From: Anastrepha obliqua
Lineage: Eukaryota; Arthropoda; Insecta; Diptera; Tephritidae
Direction of reading: 5' to 3'
Assembly (NCBI RefSeq): GCF_027943255.1
Contig: NC_072897.1
Location: 24,552,044 to 24,616,043 of the forward strand
Length of the DNA stretch: 64,000 nucleotides
The notes under the pieces were generated by a model, which was not told the DNA's origin, did not search any database, and saw only the letters and a list, made by a program, of their open reading frames with translations. Made by a program: the position numbers and the translations under genes. Below, in pieces: positions 1-11,600 of this stretch; the first letter of the stretch is position 1; the number at the start of each line of letters is the position of its first letter.

Positions 1-469
1 TAGTTGCAATGAAAATACTAATAATAAAAAAAAAAATTCCAATGTAATAATCTGCAACAATTTAATTTCACTGTATTTCGAACTTTTTTCCTTGAAAAAA
101 TGCAATTGTGCACGATAAGCTTCTGTGATTCTATTTTAGATTATGTCAATTAAAAAATCTCAAGAATAAGGCATATACAATTTAAAGAAATCCAATAGCT
201 TAGTTCTCTCAAAAAGGATACCATATGAAAATTTCAATGAAGTCTCCGACACCAATTCTTTGATTCTAGAGCTGTTTTTAATTCAGTTACTAACCTTGAA
301 ATTTCTTCTGATGGCATTTCTTTGGCAATCTCTGACCTCAAATCTATTATAGTTACACTACTCATCTCGAAGGTTTTGCTCAGATATTTTAAAGGCTTTT
401 TTAATGTTATTTGCAATCACTTATCCTTGTTATAGACAATTTATCTTAAACATGGAGTTTTTCAATTAC
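1..469. other. AT-rich sequence, nothing recognised
   Basis: A short open frame on the minus strand (234-416) has no recognisable domain and lies in AT-rich sequence. I do not call it a gene. Confidence 0.5.
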
Positions 470-479
470 ACAAATATTT

Positions 480-890
480 AAGTCTGGTGAACCCAATATC
501 ATTGCCAACTACAGGCCCGTTGCCAAATAATGTATCTTTGCTAAAATGGTACACCAACACGCACTACTTTTTTTTAAATTATTACGAATCAAATTGTTAA
601 TGCTCTTGAAAACAAATATCTATCGTGTGTACCGATTTTTTAAAGCGTTTCACAAAGTCAGCCAAGTATGCAAGCTCTCTATATTAAATACGGAATTGAA
701 GGTAAAGCTCGGAAAGTGGAAGTCGGGTGCACGTTTTTGATTATAATAGATGCTGCAAAATCTAGCATTGTTGTCAGTGAATGATCTGGAATTCCTCCAG
801 GTACTCACTGTGGACCATTGTTGTTTATATTGCTCATAAAAGACTTGTGTTCCGCTAATCATTGTGAAGTGGTGTGGAATCCGTACTATT
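480..890 (+). pseudogene. Non-LTR retrotransposon RT fragment (jockey-like)
   Basis: Three blocks of a LINE reverse transcriptase can be read in shifting frames. About 490-520 gives an NYRPVAK-like block, the usual N-Y-R-P-I motif. About 630-660 gives FKAFHKVS, matching the F-S-K-A-F-D-K-V motif that carries the first catalytic Asp, here changed to His. About 786-850 gives SGIPPGTHCGPLLFILLIKDL, matching the G-x-P-Q-G-S...GPLLFxLxINDL motif. Frameshifts and stops separate the blocks and no YADD motif follows, so this is a short dead fragment with no endonuclease or tail. The clade call is inference from the motif style. Confidence 0.65.
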
Positions 891-1119
891 CGCCGCATTT
901 TATTAAAATTGAAAGAACTGACTTTTACGAAGAAGGTATTCGGAAATTCTTTGTACTAGGTTTTTTTACAACGCCATAATCATATAAATCATAAAGTTAG
1001 TTGTGATAAATTATACAATTCTTTTAATTTTAGTACTTCATCGCATGGACTATGGCATGCTCGCTCACTTGTCGATAAGTCTTATGTAACCAATTATGGC
1101 TACAATCCACCAATTGCTA
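891..1119. other. Spacer, nothing recognised
   Basis: AT-rich sequence between the RT fragment and the first DD41D element. No domain, repeat end or RNA gene was seen. Confidence 0.5.
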
Positions 1120-1123
1120 TATA

Positions 1124-1974
1124 AGGGGTTTACCAATAACAGGTGCTATTTTGAATAGCCCGCTATTTGGGTAGATGTCACTTTGAAGCTGTCATTTTTT
1201 GATATTTGGCAAGTAGAAACTACGCCATTAATACAAATGGAACGATACACGCTTAAACAACGCACTCAAATTATTAAAATTCACTATAAAAATGGTGAAA
1301 ATTTGGCAGAGACCGTTCGTAAAACTCCAACATTTTCGGGTTATCGTGAAGCACCTTGTCGGACCGCAATACAGAAGTTGTTGAAAAAATTCGAGCTGTT
1401 GGGACAAGTTAGTGATGTGAAGAATAAAACCCGTGTACGACGCTCAAGAACAGCCGAAAATATTGCTGTTGTAGCCGAAAGTGTTGATGAAAACCCAGGT
1501 TTGTCCATTCCTCGTCGTTCGTTGGAATTGAATTAGGCATTCCAGCAACGTCGTGTCTTTGCTAATTGGGTCGTTGAAATGCATGAAACTGATCCGGAAT
1601 TCCATCGAAAAATCGTCTTGAGTGATGAGGCCCATTTCTACCTCGATGGCTTCATCAAGCAAAATTGTGGGATCTGGGGCTCAGAAAATCCAAGAGTTAT
1701 TGTTGAAAAGCCTCCCTATCCTCAACGTGTAACTGTTTGATGCGGTTTATGGTCTGGGGGAGTTATTGGACCTTATTTTATCGAAAATGAAGCTGGAGCA
1801 ACAGTTACGCTGAATGGATTACGCTATCGAGAGATGATTAACGATTTTTTATGGCCGGAATTGAATGGTATTGATCTGGACAACGTTTATTTTCAACAGG
1901 ACGGTGCTACGTGCCACACAAGCAACGAAACCATTGATCTTTTACGGAAATTCACCTCTTATTGGAAAACCCTT
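1124..1974 (+). mobile_element. Internally deleted DD41D-type (Tc1/mariner) transposon, copy 1
   Basis: The ends are near-perfect terminal inverted repeats of about 25 bp. The left end reads AGGGGTTTACCAATAACAGG and the right end, reverse-complemented, reads AAGGGTTTTCCAATAAGAGG. Each end abuts a TA dinucleotide (1122-1123 and 1975-1976), the target duplication of this superfamily. At 851 bp it is shorter than a complete element of about 1.3 kb. The transposase frame runs almost straight into the right repeat, so the region with the third catalytic residue is missing. It probably moved only with transposase from another copy, and is now an inactive, MITE-like derivative. Confidence 0.85.
1237..1965 (+). 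pseudogene. DD41D-type transposase, deleted and with two stops
   Basis: The frame opens at ATG 1237 (MERYTLKQRTQ), a helix-turn-helix DNA-binding start typical of the group. It stays in one frame to the right repeat, with a TAG at 1534 and a TGA at 1738. The TGA replaces the Trp of the V-T-V-W-C-G motif. The first catalytic Asp is in SDEAHFYLDG and the second in FQQDGATCHT. The TAG sits at a deletion junction that removes the linker between the DNA-binding and catalytic halves. After TIDLLRKF the protein is lost, taking the third Asp with it. The DD41D call is by similarity to the copy near 63 kb, where the spacing can be counted. Confidence 0.8.
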
Positions 1975-1978
1975 TATA

Positions 1979-3010
1979 TACATGTATGTAATAATTATGC
2001 GAACCTGATGCCACTTTTTCTAGATTTAAATTAAATTATTTAATATGTAAAGTTACATATTGTCTGTAAGGATAACTTGTACACTGAATAAATTAATAAT
2101 TATATAACCATCCCTGACCTATTTTACTCCAGCTAAAATAGATGTGAGAATCTCAATAGTACTGCTAACAAACATTTCCATATTAGGAACAGTATCAAGA
2201 CAATCATAGCGATCTCGGCAATATTTCTTTCAAGTGTATTTAAATCTCTTGAATAATGGAATTTTGAAACCACTTGAATGGATTAAATCTTTTCTTATTT
2301 CTATTATTGATCCGGATAATAATAAAAACATTTTACCTGTTATGTCGGCTGGGTTGACTGCTGCTAACAACAATATCAGGTCCTATTATGACGCGCTCGA
2401 AGGTCTAAGCGAACGGAAGGGAAAGTCTTTCCCGCTGCCGTTAACAAATTTCAATTTGCTGTTAATAATGTTATTGCCGATCGCGAGGATAACGGTGCTA
2501 TAAAGTCAGCGCTGCTTATAAAAACTTGCTACGACATAGCTGCGCATGCCGTAACTACGAATACTTTTTAGCCTAATACTGAGCCACTGGGAAGATGGTG
2601 CGCATCATAGTAATTGGTACGCACCGAATTTATGCAGATTTAAAAAAGCTGATTTGGGGGGAATTTACCCCAGTGTGTAGTTCACGTACTTTTCATATAC
2701 AGTTAACATCAAAAGAAAGTGAAGACCATATAATGCAACTAACTAACTAACTATTAATTCACTAGCTTATTTTTATGAATTTGCTATTTTTTCGTACTTT
2801 TACTACATTATTTTTAGTTTATATAGCTTTCTGAATTCAAAGATAGTTTTTCTATATTTTTGTTCTCTAGAATGCAAAGACTATTTCTGATAAAAAATTT
2901 ATTTATTTGAATAAAATTCAAGTATGTTATTACCATATATTATCTGAAATCTTTGAATAAATTTAATTAAAAAATTGATTTTAAATTTATTTTATCTAAG
3001 TACTTACGTT
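1979..3010. other. AT-rich sequence with an unrecognised coding-like relic (about 2234-2560)
   Basis: Around 2330-2560 the base composition rises and a readable stretch appears on the plus strand (SAGLTAANNNIRSYYDALEG, then in another frame VNNVIADREDNGAIKSALL). It has stops at about 2501 and 2570. I cannot assign it to a family. The rest is AT-rich with no repeat ends that I recognise. Confidence 0.35.
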
Positions 3011-3011
3011 T

Positions 3012-3363
3012 GTGGAAAAAGTTTATGAAATGGGACGTGTCGTTTACGTCAAAAAAATAATAATACCGAACGTTAATAAAGACGATGGTCCGTACAATAA
3101 GTTAGTTAAAGAAGACACACCGACTGTAAATTTAAGGAGAGTTATCTTTAAATTAGGTGAGCCGTCTTTGTTCTCTGTTTATTCAAGTCTGAAATGTGTC
3201 CATATGCGACGGATCTACGACAACCGGTTAAGGATCTATTTTCACAATATATTTGGGATGCAAACTAAAAGGGATATTTTACATTCGTTTGGATTTTGGC
3301 ATTCAGGCTGCTTCTCTGGTCAACTCTGCGTTATAGGTAATTTCAACCCACCTAACATTAATT
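3012..3363 (+). pseudogene. LINE endonuclease-domain fragment
   Basis: An open frame runs into the SINE that follows. Its second half reads like the start of a non-LTR apurinic endonuclease domain: RIYFHNIFGMQTKRDILHSF resembles the usual Y-x-N-V-R-G-L-x-T-K start, and VIGNFNPPNINW resembles the G-D-F-N catalytic block, here with Asn for Asp. The first half has no recognisable domain. The fragment is cut by the SINE at 3364 and no RT follows, so it cannot work. Confidence 0.5.
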
Positions 3364-3672
3364 GGCCGCCGCCGTGGCCGAATGGGTTGGTGCGTGACTA
3401 CCATTCGGAATTCAGAGAGTGAACGTCGGTTCGAATATCGGTGAAAGATCAAAAAATTAAGAAAAAGTTTTTTCTAATAGCGGTCGCCCCTCGGCAGGCA
3501 ATGGCAAACCTCCGAGTGTATTTCTGCCATGAAAAAGCTCCTCATAAAAAATATCTGCCGTTCGGAGTCGGCTTGAAACTGTAGGTCCCTCCATTTGTGG
3601 AAAAACATCAAGAGCTCGGCCAAACACCCAAAAGGGGTGTATGCGCCAATTATATATATATATGTATATATA
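3364..3672 (+). repeat. tRNA-derived SINE, copy 1
   Basis: The head resembles a class II (Ser/Leu-like) tRNA gene. An A-box-like GTGGCCGAATGGGTTGG is followed about 50 bp later by a B-box-like GGTTCGAATATCGG, the internal RNA polymerase III promoter. The body includes CGGTCGCCCCTCGGCAGGC and CTGTAGGTCCCTCCATTTG. The 3' end is GCGCCAATTA followed by a TA-rich tail. Six copies of the same family are in this window. It codes for nothing. Compared with the 4.3-kb copy, this one lacks about 25 bp before AGAGCTCGGCC. Confidence 0.85.
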
Positions 3673-4266
3673 ACATTAATTGGTGTAGTAGTCAACTGGT
3701 TTTAGTTTCATAGTGCATAACATCGTTCAACTTCATGAATTATATTTCAGTTTAATATTAGATCTAAGTTTAAAAGGAGTTAACAGTTTTGTTAATTTAT
3801 TGAAAAGAGCTTTAGACCTTGTATATTTATGTGACTGATAATCTGAATTACACTATTGAAAAATATCCTATATTATCACAATTATTCCTAAGGGAAATAA
3901 TTATATACCTATATCATTAAATATTTGCCTTTACAGGCTTGGTTCAGATCCTACTAACAACATATTATCTTTCAATGATGCATTGTGTGACTTTTTAAGT
4001 TTTAATGATTTATTATTTCATATGAATAATGATAATATAATTACCAACAAAAATATCTTTAGTTTCCGTTCATATTTTAGATCTTAGGTTGTTTGAACGT
4101 TGCTTACAAATTATTCCACGTAAAAGACGGAAATTGCCTTAATATTCAAAACACTTCAAATAGCGTAAAAATCTTAAAAACAAATACTATATTACAAAAA
4201 TTTCAAATCCTTCTTAAAGAAATTTAATTCATTAAATAAAATACTATACTATTACATATACATATG
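3673..4266. other. AT-rich spacer
   Basis: No coding domain, terminal repeat or RNA gene was recognised. Confidence 0.5.
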
Positions 4267-4615
4267 TAACATATTATAATAAATAAAAAAAAAAATAATT
4301 GGCGCGTACACTTCTGTTAGGTGTTTGGCCGAGCTCCTCCTCCTATTTGTGGTGTGCGTCTTGATGTTGTTCCACAAATGGAGGGACCTACAGTTTCAAG
4401 CCGACTCCGAACGGCAGATATTTTTATGAGGAGCTTTTTCATGGCAGAAATACACTCGGAGGTTTGCCATTGCCTGCCGATTGGCGACCGCTATTAGAAA
4501 AATGTTTTTCTTAATAATGTTGTTTCCCCGAGATTAGAACCAACGACCTCTCTGTGAATTCCGAATGGTAATCACGCACCAAACCATTCGGCTACGGCGG
4601 CCGTAACATATTATA
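4267..4615 (-). repeat. tRNA-derived SINE, copy 2, with 12-bp target-site duplication
   Basis: This full-length SINE is on the minus strand (4279-4603). The tRNA-like head is at the right end and the A-rich/AATTGGCGC tail is at the left. It is bounded by a perfect 12-bp direct repeat, TAACATATTATA, at 4267-4278 and 4604-4615, the signature of target-primed reverse transcription. The B box is slightly altered (GATTAGAACC on the plus strand). The right-hand duplication lies directly against the 8-bp target site of the neighbouring hAT element. Confidence 0.9.
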
Positions 4616-5405
4616 CGTTATATCAGGGCTTCTTAAACTTTTTTATATAGCGACCCCCTTCAAGCTTAGGAAATTTTAAACGACCCCCTCCTCCATATAA
4701 TGAAATATATATTAACCGTAGATGTAGATGTAATATCGCACTATTTTACAATGTAAATAAAATAAGGATTAAAGAATACGTACCCATTCATTTCATATAT
4801 ATATAATTGGAAACGTTGACGGGATATCGGTCGTAATAAAACACAATAAATAGAATGACATAAAACTATATATATATTTATTCAATAGAAAACATAAACT
4901 TTTGTAACAATTTTTTTATAAGAAAACATAAAACTATATCTATATATTCAATAGAAAAAAATAAACTTTTCTAACAATTTTTTTAATAAAAACATATTAT
5001 TAACATCAAACAATATTAATGTGACGGATGTGATTGTTTATTTTTACACAAATAATTAAATCTAGGCTCAATTTGAGTTAGTGCAGATCGTAATAAATTT
5101 TCAACGTTTATTAAAGTTGAACGGTATTTTGATTTTATGTAAGTTAATGTGGAAAAGGCCGATTCACATAAATATGTTGTACAAAATGGCAGTAATTTTT
5201 TCATTGCCATTTCCGATAGTAGGGGATATTCTGATTTGATTTCTTTCCAAAATTCATGCACAGGCACTTGAGAAAATCTGAGTCGGAAGGTAGTATCACT
5301 TGTTAATTCGGCAAATTCTTCTTGTGCTTTTAAGTTTAAAAAATTAATTTCTTCCTCCTTTCAGTAGTCTCGCGACCCCCCAGTTTAAGAAGCCCTGCGT
5401 TATAT
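4616..5405 (-). mobile_element. Internally deleted hAT transposon with 8-bp target-site duplication
   Basis: The element is 4624-5397 (774 bp). Its ends are CAGGGCTTCTTAAACT on the left and AGTTTAAGAAGCCCTG on the right, a perfect inverted repeat. The next bases continue imperfectly into a GCGACCCCC motif on both sides. It is flanked by an exact 8-bp duplication, CGTTATAT (4616-4623 and 5398-5405). Inverted repeats plus an 8-bp duplication are diagnostic of hAT. Full hAT elements exceed 2.5 kb, so most of the transposase is gone. Confidence 0.92.
5016..5267 (-). pseudogene. hAT transposase C-terminal dimerisation domain
   Basis: This 83-codon remainder lies inside the hAT element. It contains FWKEIKSEYPLLSEMAMKKL, LLPFCTTYLCESAFSTL and IKSKYRSTLINVENLLRSAL. 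These are hallmarks of the hAT C-terminal (Dimer_Tnp_hAT) region, most like the ZBED5/FAM200/SCAND3 group of hAT proteins. The BED zinc finger and the catalytic DDE core are absent. It ends a little before the left terminal repeat, as the C-terminus of a hAT on this strand should. Confidence 0.85.
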
Positions 5406-5433
5406 TATATTATATAAATATATAGTACATATT

Positions 5434-5718
5434 TAATTGGCGCTAAAGCTCTTATTTTTTTGGTGTTTGGCCTATGTTACGATTGATGTTGTTCCAGACA
5501 TCGAGGAACCTACAGTTTTAAGCCAAAACCGACAGACAGATATTTTCTATGAAGATCTTTTTCATGGCAGAAATACCCTCGGAGGTTTGCCATTGCCTGC
5601 CGAGGGGCGGCTGTTAAAAAAACTATTTCTATCATTGTGAGGCTTCATGTACGGAGATTCGAATTTACGTACTTCCGAATGGTAGTTTCGCTCCAATCCA
5701 TGCGGCTACGGCGGCCGC
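5434..5718 (-). repeat. tRNA-derived SINE, copy 3 (diverged)
   Basis: It has the same order as copy 2: tail AATTGGCGC at the left, GTTTGGCC, TCATGGCAGAAATACCCTCG, TTGCCATTGCCTGCCGAGGG, then the tRNA-like head ending GGCTACGGCGGCCGC at the right. It is older than copy 2: the B-box region is poorly preserved and several indels are present. It ends 7 bp before the second DD41D element. Confidence 0.8.
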
Positions 5719-5725
5719 ATATATA

Positions 5726-6432
5726 CAGGGTGGGCCAAATAAGACCTACTAATGTTAAGCAAAAATAACTTTTTTATCTTTTGACATATTTATTTTTCTC
5801 TTTTTGTAGGTTACAATTGAATTGTTGGAAATTTATTATGGAACCCTACAGTACAACACAACGCGTTAAAATTATCGAGTTTTTCTATTCTTGTCCACGA
5901 TCAATTGTTTTAACGTAGCGTAAATATCGGCATATGCCGGATGAAGCGCATTTCCATTTAAATGGTTATGTCAACAAACAAAACTGTAGATTGTGGGGCT
6001 CTGAAAATCCAAGGGCAACACACCAACATCAGTTGCACCCATCTAAATGTACTGTTTGGTGCGGTGCTTTGGTCACTAGAGTTATCTTCGAAAATGATGA
6101 TGAAACGCCGGAATCGATTTCAGGAGCTCCGTACAGAACATTGATTGAAACATTTTTGCGGCCAATGGCGGAGCAGTATCCTAATTCGTGGTTTCAATGA
6201 GATGGAGCAACTGCGTATACTGCTAGGCGACCTGCTGCGTAAAATTTCCAAAAATTCAGATTTCCCTTGGCCACCTCGTTCGCCAGATTTGACTGTGCCC
6301 GACTTTTTTTTTTATGGCGATATTTAAAAGACAAGACAGCTGAAGCAAAATATTCGAGACGAAACACTGAGCCTTCAACCAGAAACATTATGTGGTGTAA
6401 TGGCATTAGTAGGGCTTATTTGGTCCACCCTG
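5726..6432 (+). mobile_element. Internally deleted DD41D-type transposon, copy 2
   Basis: The ends are inverted repeats: the left reads CAGGGTGGGCCAAATAAGAC and the right, reverse-complemented, CAGGGTGGACCAAATAAGCC. The match continues through CTACTAATG. TA flanks both ends (5724-5725, 6433-6434). At 707 bp it has lost about half of a full element. Its ends differ from copy 1 and resemble copy 3 only in the first dozen bases, so it is a separate subfamily. Confidence 0.88.
5838..6325 (+). pseudogene. DD41D-type transposase, deleted and frameshifted
   Basis: The frame starts at ATG 5838 (MEPYSTTQRVKIIEFFYS). It meets TAG at 5913 and then, in the same frame, reads PDEAHFHLNGYVNKQNCRLW, which carries the first catalytic Asp. 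Most of the DNA-binding half and the linker are missing between the two parts. A TGA at 6198 falls just before the second Asp (DGATAYTA). A frameshift follows, and the third Asp is read in another frame in SPDLTVPDFFFYGDI. All three catalytic positions remain visible, but the protein could not be made. Confidence 0.82.
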
Positions 6433-6434
6433 TA

Positions 6435-6840
6435 TTATTGTAAAGCATATCCTTGAAGATTGCTACACTTCCTATGACTGCCAGTCGAATATTAATTATC
6501 GGTTTTCTTTGGAGATATTATCTTATCTTTTGTGATGTCATCAAAGATGCTATTAACGTAACCATGTCCTTATAAATACGGGCTTGTCGCTGATAAATCA
6601 CAACTTCCAGTCTCGCTATATTTAGTGAATATTGCTTACAGTCCTTTTCTTCTTAAGTAATAAACTTTTTGTATGGTTTTCTCTCAGCCTTTCTGCATTG
6701 GTCAGAAGTGGTTTTTTCTTACGGAAATTCCTCCTTTACACAGGTGTAGCGGCCAAATTCGCTATGAAATTGCCTTTTCTTTGCCGCCTTGACCTTCATG
6801 TCTTGGTATCCATTGGTGCTATTATTTAGGCTTGGTATTA
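6435..6840. other. Unassigned sequence upstream of LINE A
   Basis: A TATAAATA box at about 6570 and a following TCACA are the only promoter-like signals. Part of this stretch may be the 5' leader of the LINE that follows, whose exact start I could not fix. No coding domain was seen. Confidence 0.35.
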
Positions 6841-7215
6841 TTATAGGCCACCGTAGGCTGGCGAAAATCCTCCACTGAACCCTCCCCGAGGGTGCCAGCT
6901 GGTAATAAGTACCACAGTTTTCCGATTTTCAGAAGGTACTTAGCTAAGTTAAGGGTACTATGGGTAGGGTTCGATGCTCCTCAATAGTACAGCACTACTC
7001 AAAGTACTTTTAACGTGGTCGGGGGTAAAGGGCTGGATTAAGGTGTGATGCGACCCATGCCGAGAATCTGTCAGGCTTGGGGCCCTTCTAACAAATAACC
7101 AAGTCTCGAACGGAGCTTACGGATAACTGGCGCCCTCCGTAATAACTAGCCTTACCCGTGTAGTTCGGAGCTATGCACGGGCGGACATCCTTTCTCCGAC
7201 ACTCGTGGGTCCAAA

Positions 7216-8675
7216 ATGCAAAGAGACTTTAATAAAACAAATAAAAAAAAGGAGATCGGTCTTCCTTCTAATAGACCGACAGGAACAAACAGTTCCGCAA
7301 CAAGAGCAACGGTCGCACCGAGCTCAAAGAAAACGCCATCCATCGGCTTAATAAGTCGATCGAAACATATAGCGACAGCCTCTGCGAAAGCGAGGATAGC
7401 TGACACACACTCAGAACTGGACACAGGTGGGGGGCACTAGCCAGGCAGTCAACTGTGATTCAGCCTCCAAAAACGGTCCCGACCGGAAGCAATGCTACTG
7501 CTAGCTCCAGTACCGAAGGATGGCCGCTTGTGAGGGTGGTAGACCCAGCGAAAGCGAGCTACCAGGATCGCAGAAACGCAGGTAGGCTCTTAAGGAGGGT
7601 GCACGAAACTCACCCAAAGGAAGGTGAAATGTCACAGGAGTTGAAAGAGGCGATTGAAAGAGCGAAAGCGATCATTCCTGATTTCAACCCCGACTTCAAA
7701 CCAACACAATGGGCTCCAAAACGACAGCGGTCCTTGGAGGATAACAAGCCAAGCGCCAAAAGGCACAAATCAATGGGCGTGACGCCCAGAAGATCATTTG
7801 CGGAGGTTGCAAAAGACCGCCTTATCATAGGAGTCCTGGACGAGAACCACCCAGAAGGTATGATCCCCAAGGCCCAGTGGAAATGGATCGAGGCCGAGCT
7901 AACGAAAGTGGCACTGAAGGTTATTCTGGAGAACCCCGGCCCCCCGCCTGCGTGCGAAGACTTAGGCTGGCACCAAGGCCAGATAAAAATAATAGCATGC
8001 GACGATGAGAGATCGGTTCAACTGTATAAAGAGGCCATCTCCAAAGTCGGCGAAGTGTACCCAAATGCCAAGCTAGTGGTCGTGGACAGGAAGGATATTC
8101 CGTCCAGGCCGCGAGCAAGGGTTTGGTTACCTTCAACCGTTGAAGACCCGGAAGAGATTATGAAGCTCATTCGGGTCTGCAATCCGGATATCCCAACGTA
8201 GGAGTGGAGGTATGTCAAAAATCTTACCAACAAAAACAGCGTGGAAGAATCGAAAGAGCAGAAGCGCGCCACCATGCAGGCTCTCCTGCTCCTCACAGAG
8301 AACTCAATCGAACCATTAGCGAAATGCGATGGGCAACTGAGATACGGTTTTGTAAAGGTGAAGCTTCACATTTATAAAACCGACACGGATGCAATTGAGT
8401 TCCTCGCCACGAAGGAAGGTGAAAAGCCCATGAGCGAACTAGAACCCATGAGCGAAACCGAGCTAATGAGCGAAGACGACCAGCCCACCGAAGAAGAATA
8501 CGCCTCTTCAGGCTCAGAAATTGGCTTAGGGAGGTTGTACTTCGAACGGGAGGGTAAGTATTCCACACAACAGCGAAAGTATTCCGAAAGGGAACTTTTA
8601 TGCGAAAGCAAAGAAGACCCAGACATAACGCTAACAGCTGATGCAACTTCTGCAGATAAACCTACATCACTGTAA
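7216..8675 (+). pseudogene. LINE A ORF1 (nucleic-acid-binding gag-like protein)
   Basis: The ATG at 7216 opens a basic, Ser/Thr-rich N-terminus (MQRDFNKTNKKKEIGLPSN). A frame change occurs near the G-run at about 7428, after which the frame runs to 8675 with one nonsense codon, TAG 8199. The central part (SFAEVAKDRLIIGVLDENHP, then PRARVWLPS, then a conserved NPDIPT) matches the ORF1 domain of LOA-type LINEs, which I believe Pfam calls DUF4780. The C-terminus is acidic, with EPMSETELMSEDD repeats. ORF1 proteins bind the LINE RNA. LINE B encodes the same arrangement at 13-14.5 kb. Confidence 0.7.
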
Positions 8676-11600
8676 AGAAGCCTGCCTTGCCCTCCTGGAT
8701 CGTCTGGCAGAAGATCAGCCGGATGTAGTCCTCATCCAGGAACCCTGGTCTGAGGACATCAGGTTATAAAGTATACAAGACCAATTGTGAATGTACTAAA
8801 AGAGCATGCATAATGGCAAAAGCACATCTTAATATATTTATGATTCAAAATTTCAGTAACGCAGATACTACGACGGTTAGCTGGGAAGTGAGCGGAAGCA
8901 ACATCTGGCTAACCTCGTTCTATTTTGCCGGAGACGACACAGGTCCACTGCCGTTGTCGCTAATAAGAAGCCTTGTGGAAGACTGCAAAGCACACAACCG
9001 CAAACTAGCCCTAGGAGGTGATGCCAATGCCCACCATACCATATGGGGGAGCTCGGATACAAACGAACGAGGTGAGTCTCTCTTTAATTATATTATATGT
9101 AGTAAGCTTTTAGTGTGTAACAAAGGCAACGAACCTACATTTATTACGCGCAATAGACAAGAAGTTCTTGATATTACGCTAGCATGTCAAACCCTCTACG
9201 GAAAGATGACGCAGTGGAGGGTTCTGAATGAACACTCTTACTCCGATCATCGCTACATAGAAATAAAATTTGGGGGAAACAACTCACGGGCCCCGCCCGC
9301 CAGCAGGAACTTGAAAAAGACCAACTGGCATATATATAAACGGGAACTTAAGGAAAGACTTCCAAATTCCCAAAATATAATTATTATTGAAGACAGAGAA
9401 TCATTGAACGAACACGTATAAACCCTTACGGAGGTCTGTAGAGCTGCACTAAACAAGGCTTGCCCTTTAATTAGGTATAAGGGGAAGAAAAAGCCGCCCT
9501 GGTGGTCAGAAGACCTGTCTACATTAAGAAACGACAGCAGAAAACAGTTTAATAGAGCGAAAGCGACACGTGAGAGTAAAGACTGGGACTGCTACTACAG
9601 TAAACTAAAAATTTACAAAAAAGAAGTTAGGAAAGCGAAAAGGTCTGGTTGGAGAACGTTCTGTGGAGAAATCGAAGGAACCACAGAGGCTTCCAGGGTG
9701 CGTAAAATCCTTTCAAAAAAACACTATCCCACCGGATACCTCCAAAAACCGGACAGGAGTTGGACTACTTCGAGTGACGAAACTCTGAAGTTGCTAGTGG
9801 ACACACACTTTCCCAGCAACGAATCATCTAACGTATTAATCAACAATGGTACAGAAAGACCAAACTCTGACATTGAATAAATAATCACTGAAACTAGGAT
9901 AACCTGGGCAGTGAACACGTTCAAACCATTTAAATCACCGGCCCCAGATGGATTATTCCCGGTCCAAATACAACATTCACTCAACCACATCATGGAGTGG
10001 TTGACGGCCATATTTAAGGCTGCTCTCAAACTGAAAAGTGCCCCATCAGTATGGAAAGAGGTAAAAGTGGTCTTTATCCCTAAAGCGGGAAAAAGTTCAC
10101 ACACAACACCTAAGGATTTCAGGCCAATAAGCCTATCCTCCTTTCTGCTAAGAACATTAGAAAGAATTTTAGAAGAACATATTAAGGCTAACATCAGCCC
10201 TAATAAGCTCAGCATCTCACAACATGCGCACTGTAAAGGGAAATCTACTGAAACAGCACTTAACTCACTTGTTACAGAAATCGAGAAGTCAATGTATAAT
10301 AAAGAATTCACACTGGTAGCCCTTCTAGATATCGAGGGCGCATTCAACAACATCCTACCGGATACCATAATAAAGGCATTGACGGATTTCGGGATCTCTG
10401 GCGCTCTGGTTGAGTTCATCAAAAACATGCTCTTGAGCAGATTTGTGATCGCAACCCTAGGGGCCTCAGAGATCAAGAAAAAAGTTAGCAGAGGAACACC
10501 TCAAGGCGGTGTGCTGTCCCCTCTCCTATGGGTGCTGGCACTAAACTCATTGCTAAAGAGCCTAGAGGAGAGAGGACAACACGTCGTAGCATATGCGGAC
10601 GGTGTTGCAATGGTAGTAAGAGGGAAATTCCCCAATACACTTAGAGAAGTCATGCAAGATTTACTAAACATGGTTGAAAACTGGTCAAAAGCAAATGGGC
10701 TAAGCGTCAACCCCAATAAAACTGAACTCATCCTATTTACCAGGAAACATAAAATTCCAAATATAGCTCCTCCGACTCTAGGTGGAACGGCACTGTCATT
10801 TAGTGATGAGGCCCGCTACTTAGGTCTAATACTAGACCGAAAGCTAACATGGAAGGCAAATGTCGAAGATAGAGTAAAAAGGGCGACAATAGCACTATAC
10901 TCTTGTAAACAGCTGATAGGACTAAGTTGGGGCCTCTCCCCATCTATCGTATACTGCCTTTACACGGCAATTGTCAGACCAATCCTAACATACGGCATAT
11001 TAGTATGGTGGCCAGCTTTAGATAAATTGAACATTAAAAGAACCATGGCACACGTACAAAGAATGGCCAGTCTTTGCATCTGCGGGGCCCTCAGAACCAC
11101 ACCCATAGATGCACTAAATATTATGCTTAACATTTTACCAATAGAGCAGTACGGTAAGCAAACAGCTGCCAAAGCAACTCTCAGACTAAGAGAAATCGGC
11201 CTACTCAGAACGTACCAAAGAGAACACTCCTCAATTTTAGAACAATTCCCCTGCATTCCAAGCACAACGGATTTCTATAGGACCAAGGACATCAATTTTA
11301 ATAAATCCTTTGTCACAGTATTTCCTTCCAAAGAGGAATGGGATAACGGGCTCATTGTTAAGATAAATGACTTAAACATCTACACAGATGGCTCAAAACT
11401 GGACAACAAAGTAGGTGGAGGGGTCTACTCCGACAAACTCGGAGTATGCCAATCATTTCGCTTACCTGATTATTGCAGTGTATTTTAGGCGGAAGTCACT
11501 GCCATAAAAGAGGGACTTAAAGAAATAAAAACGGGAGTGTTATCCACAAATGAAGTCTTCATTTACTCGGACAGTGAAGCAGCAATAAAAGCGCTGGAAT

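Noticed and set aside
9724..10476. 250-codon open frame on the minus strand
   Set aside because: It is antisense to the LINE A reverse transcriptase. The plus strand carries clear RT motifs, so the frame is a shadow.
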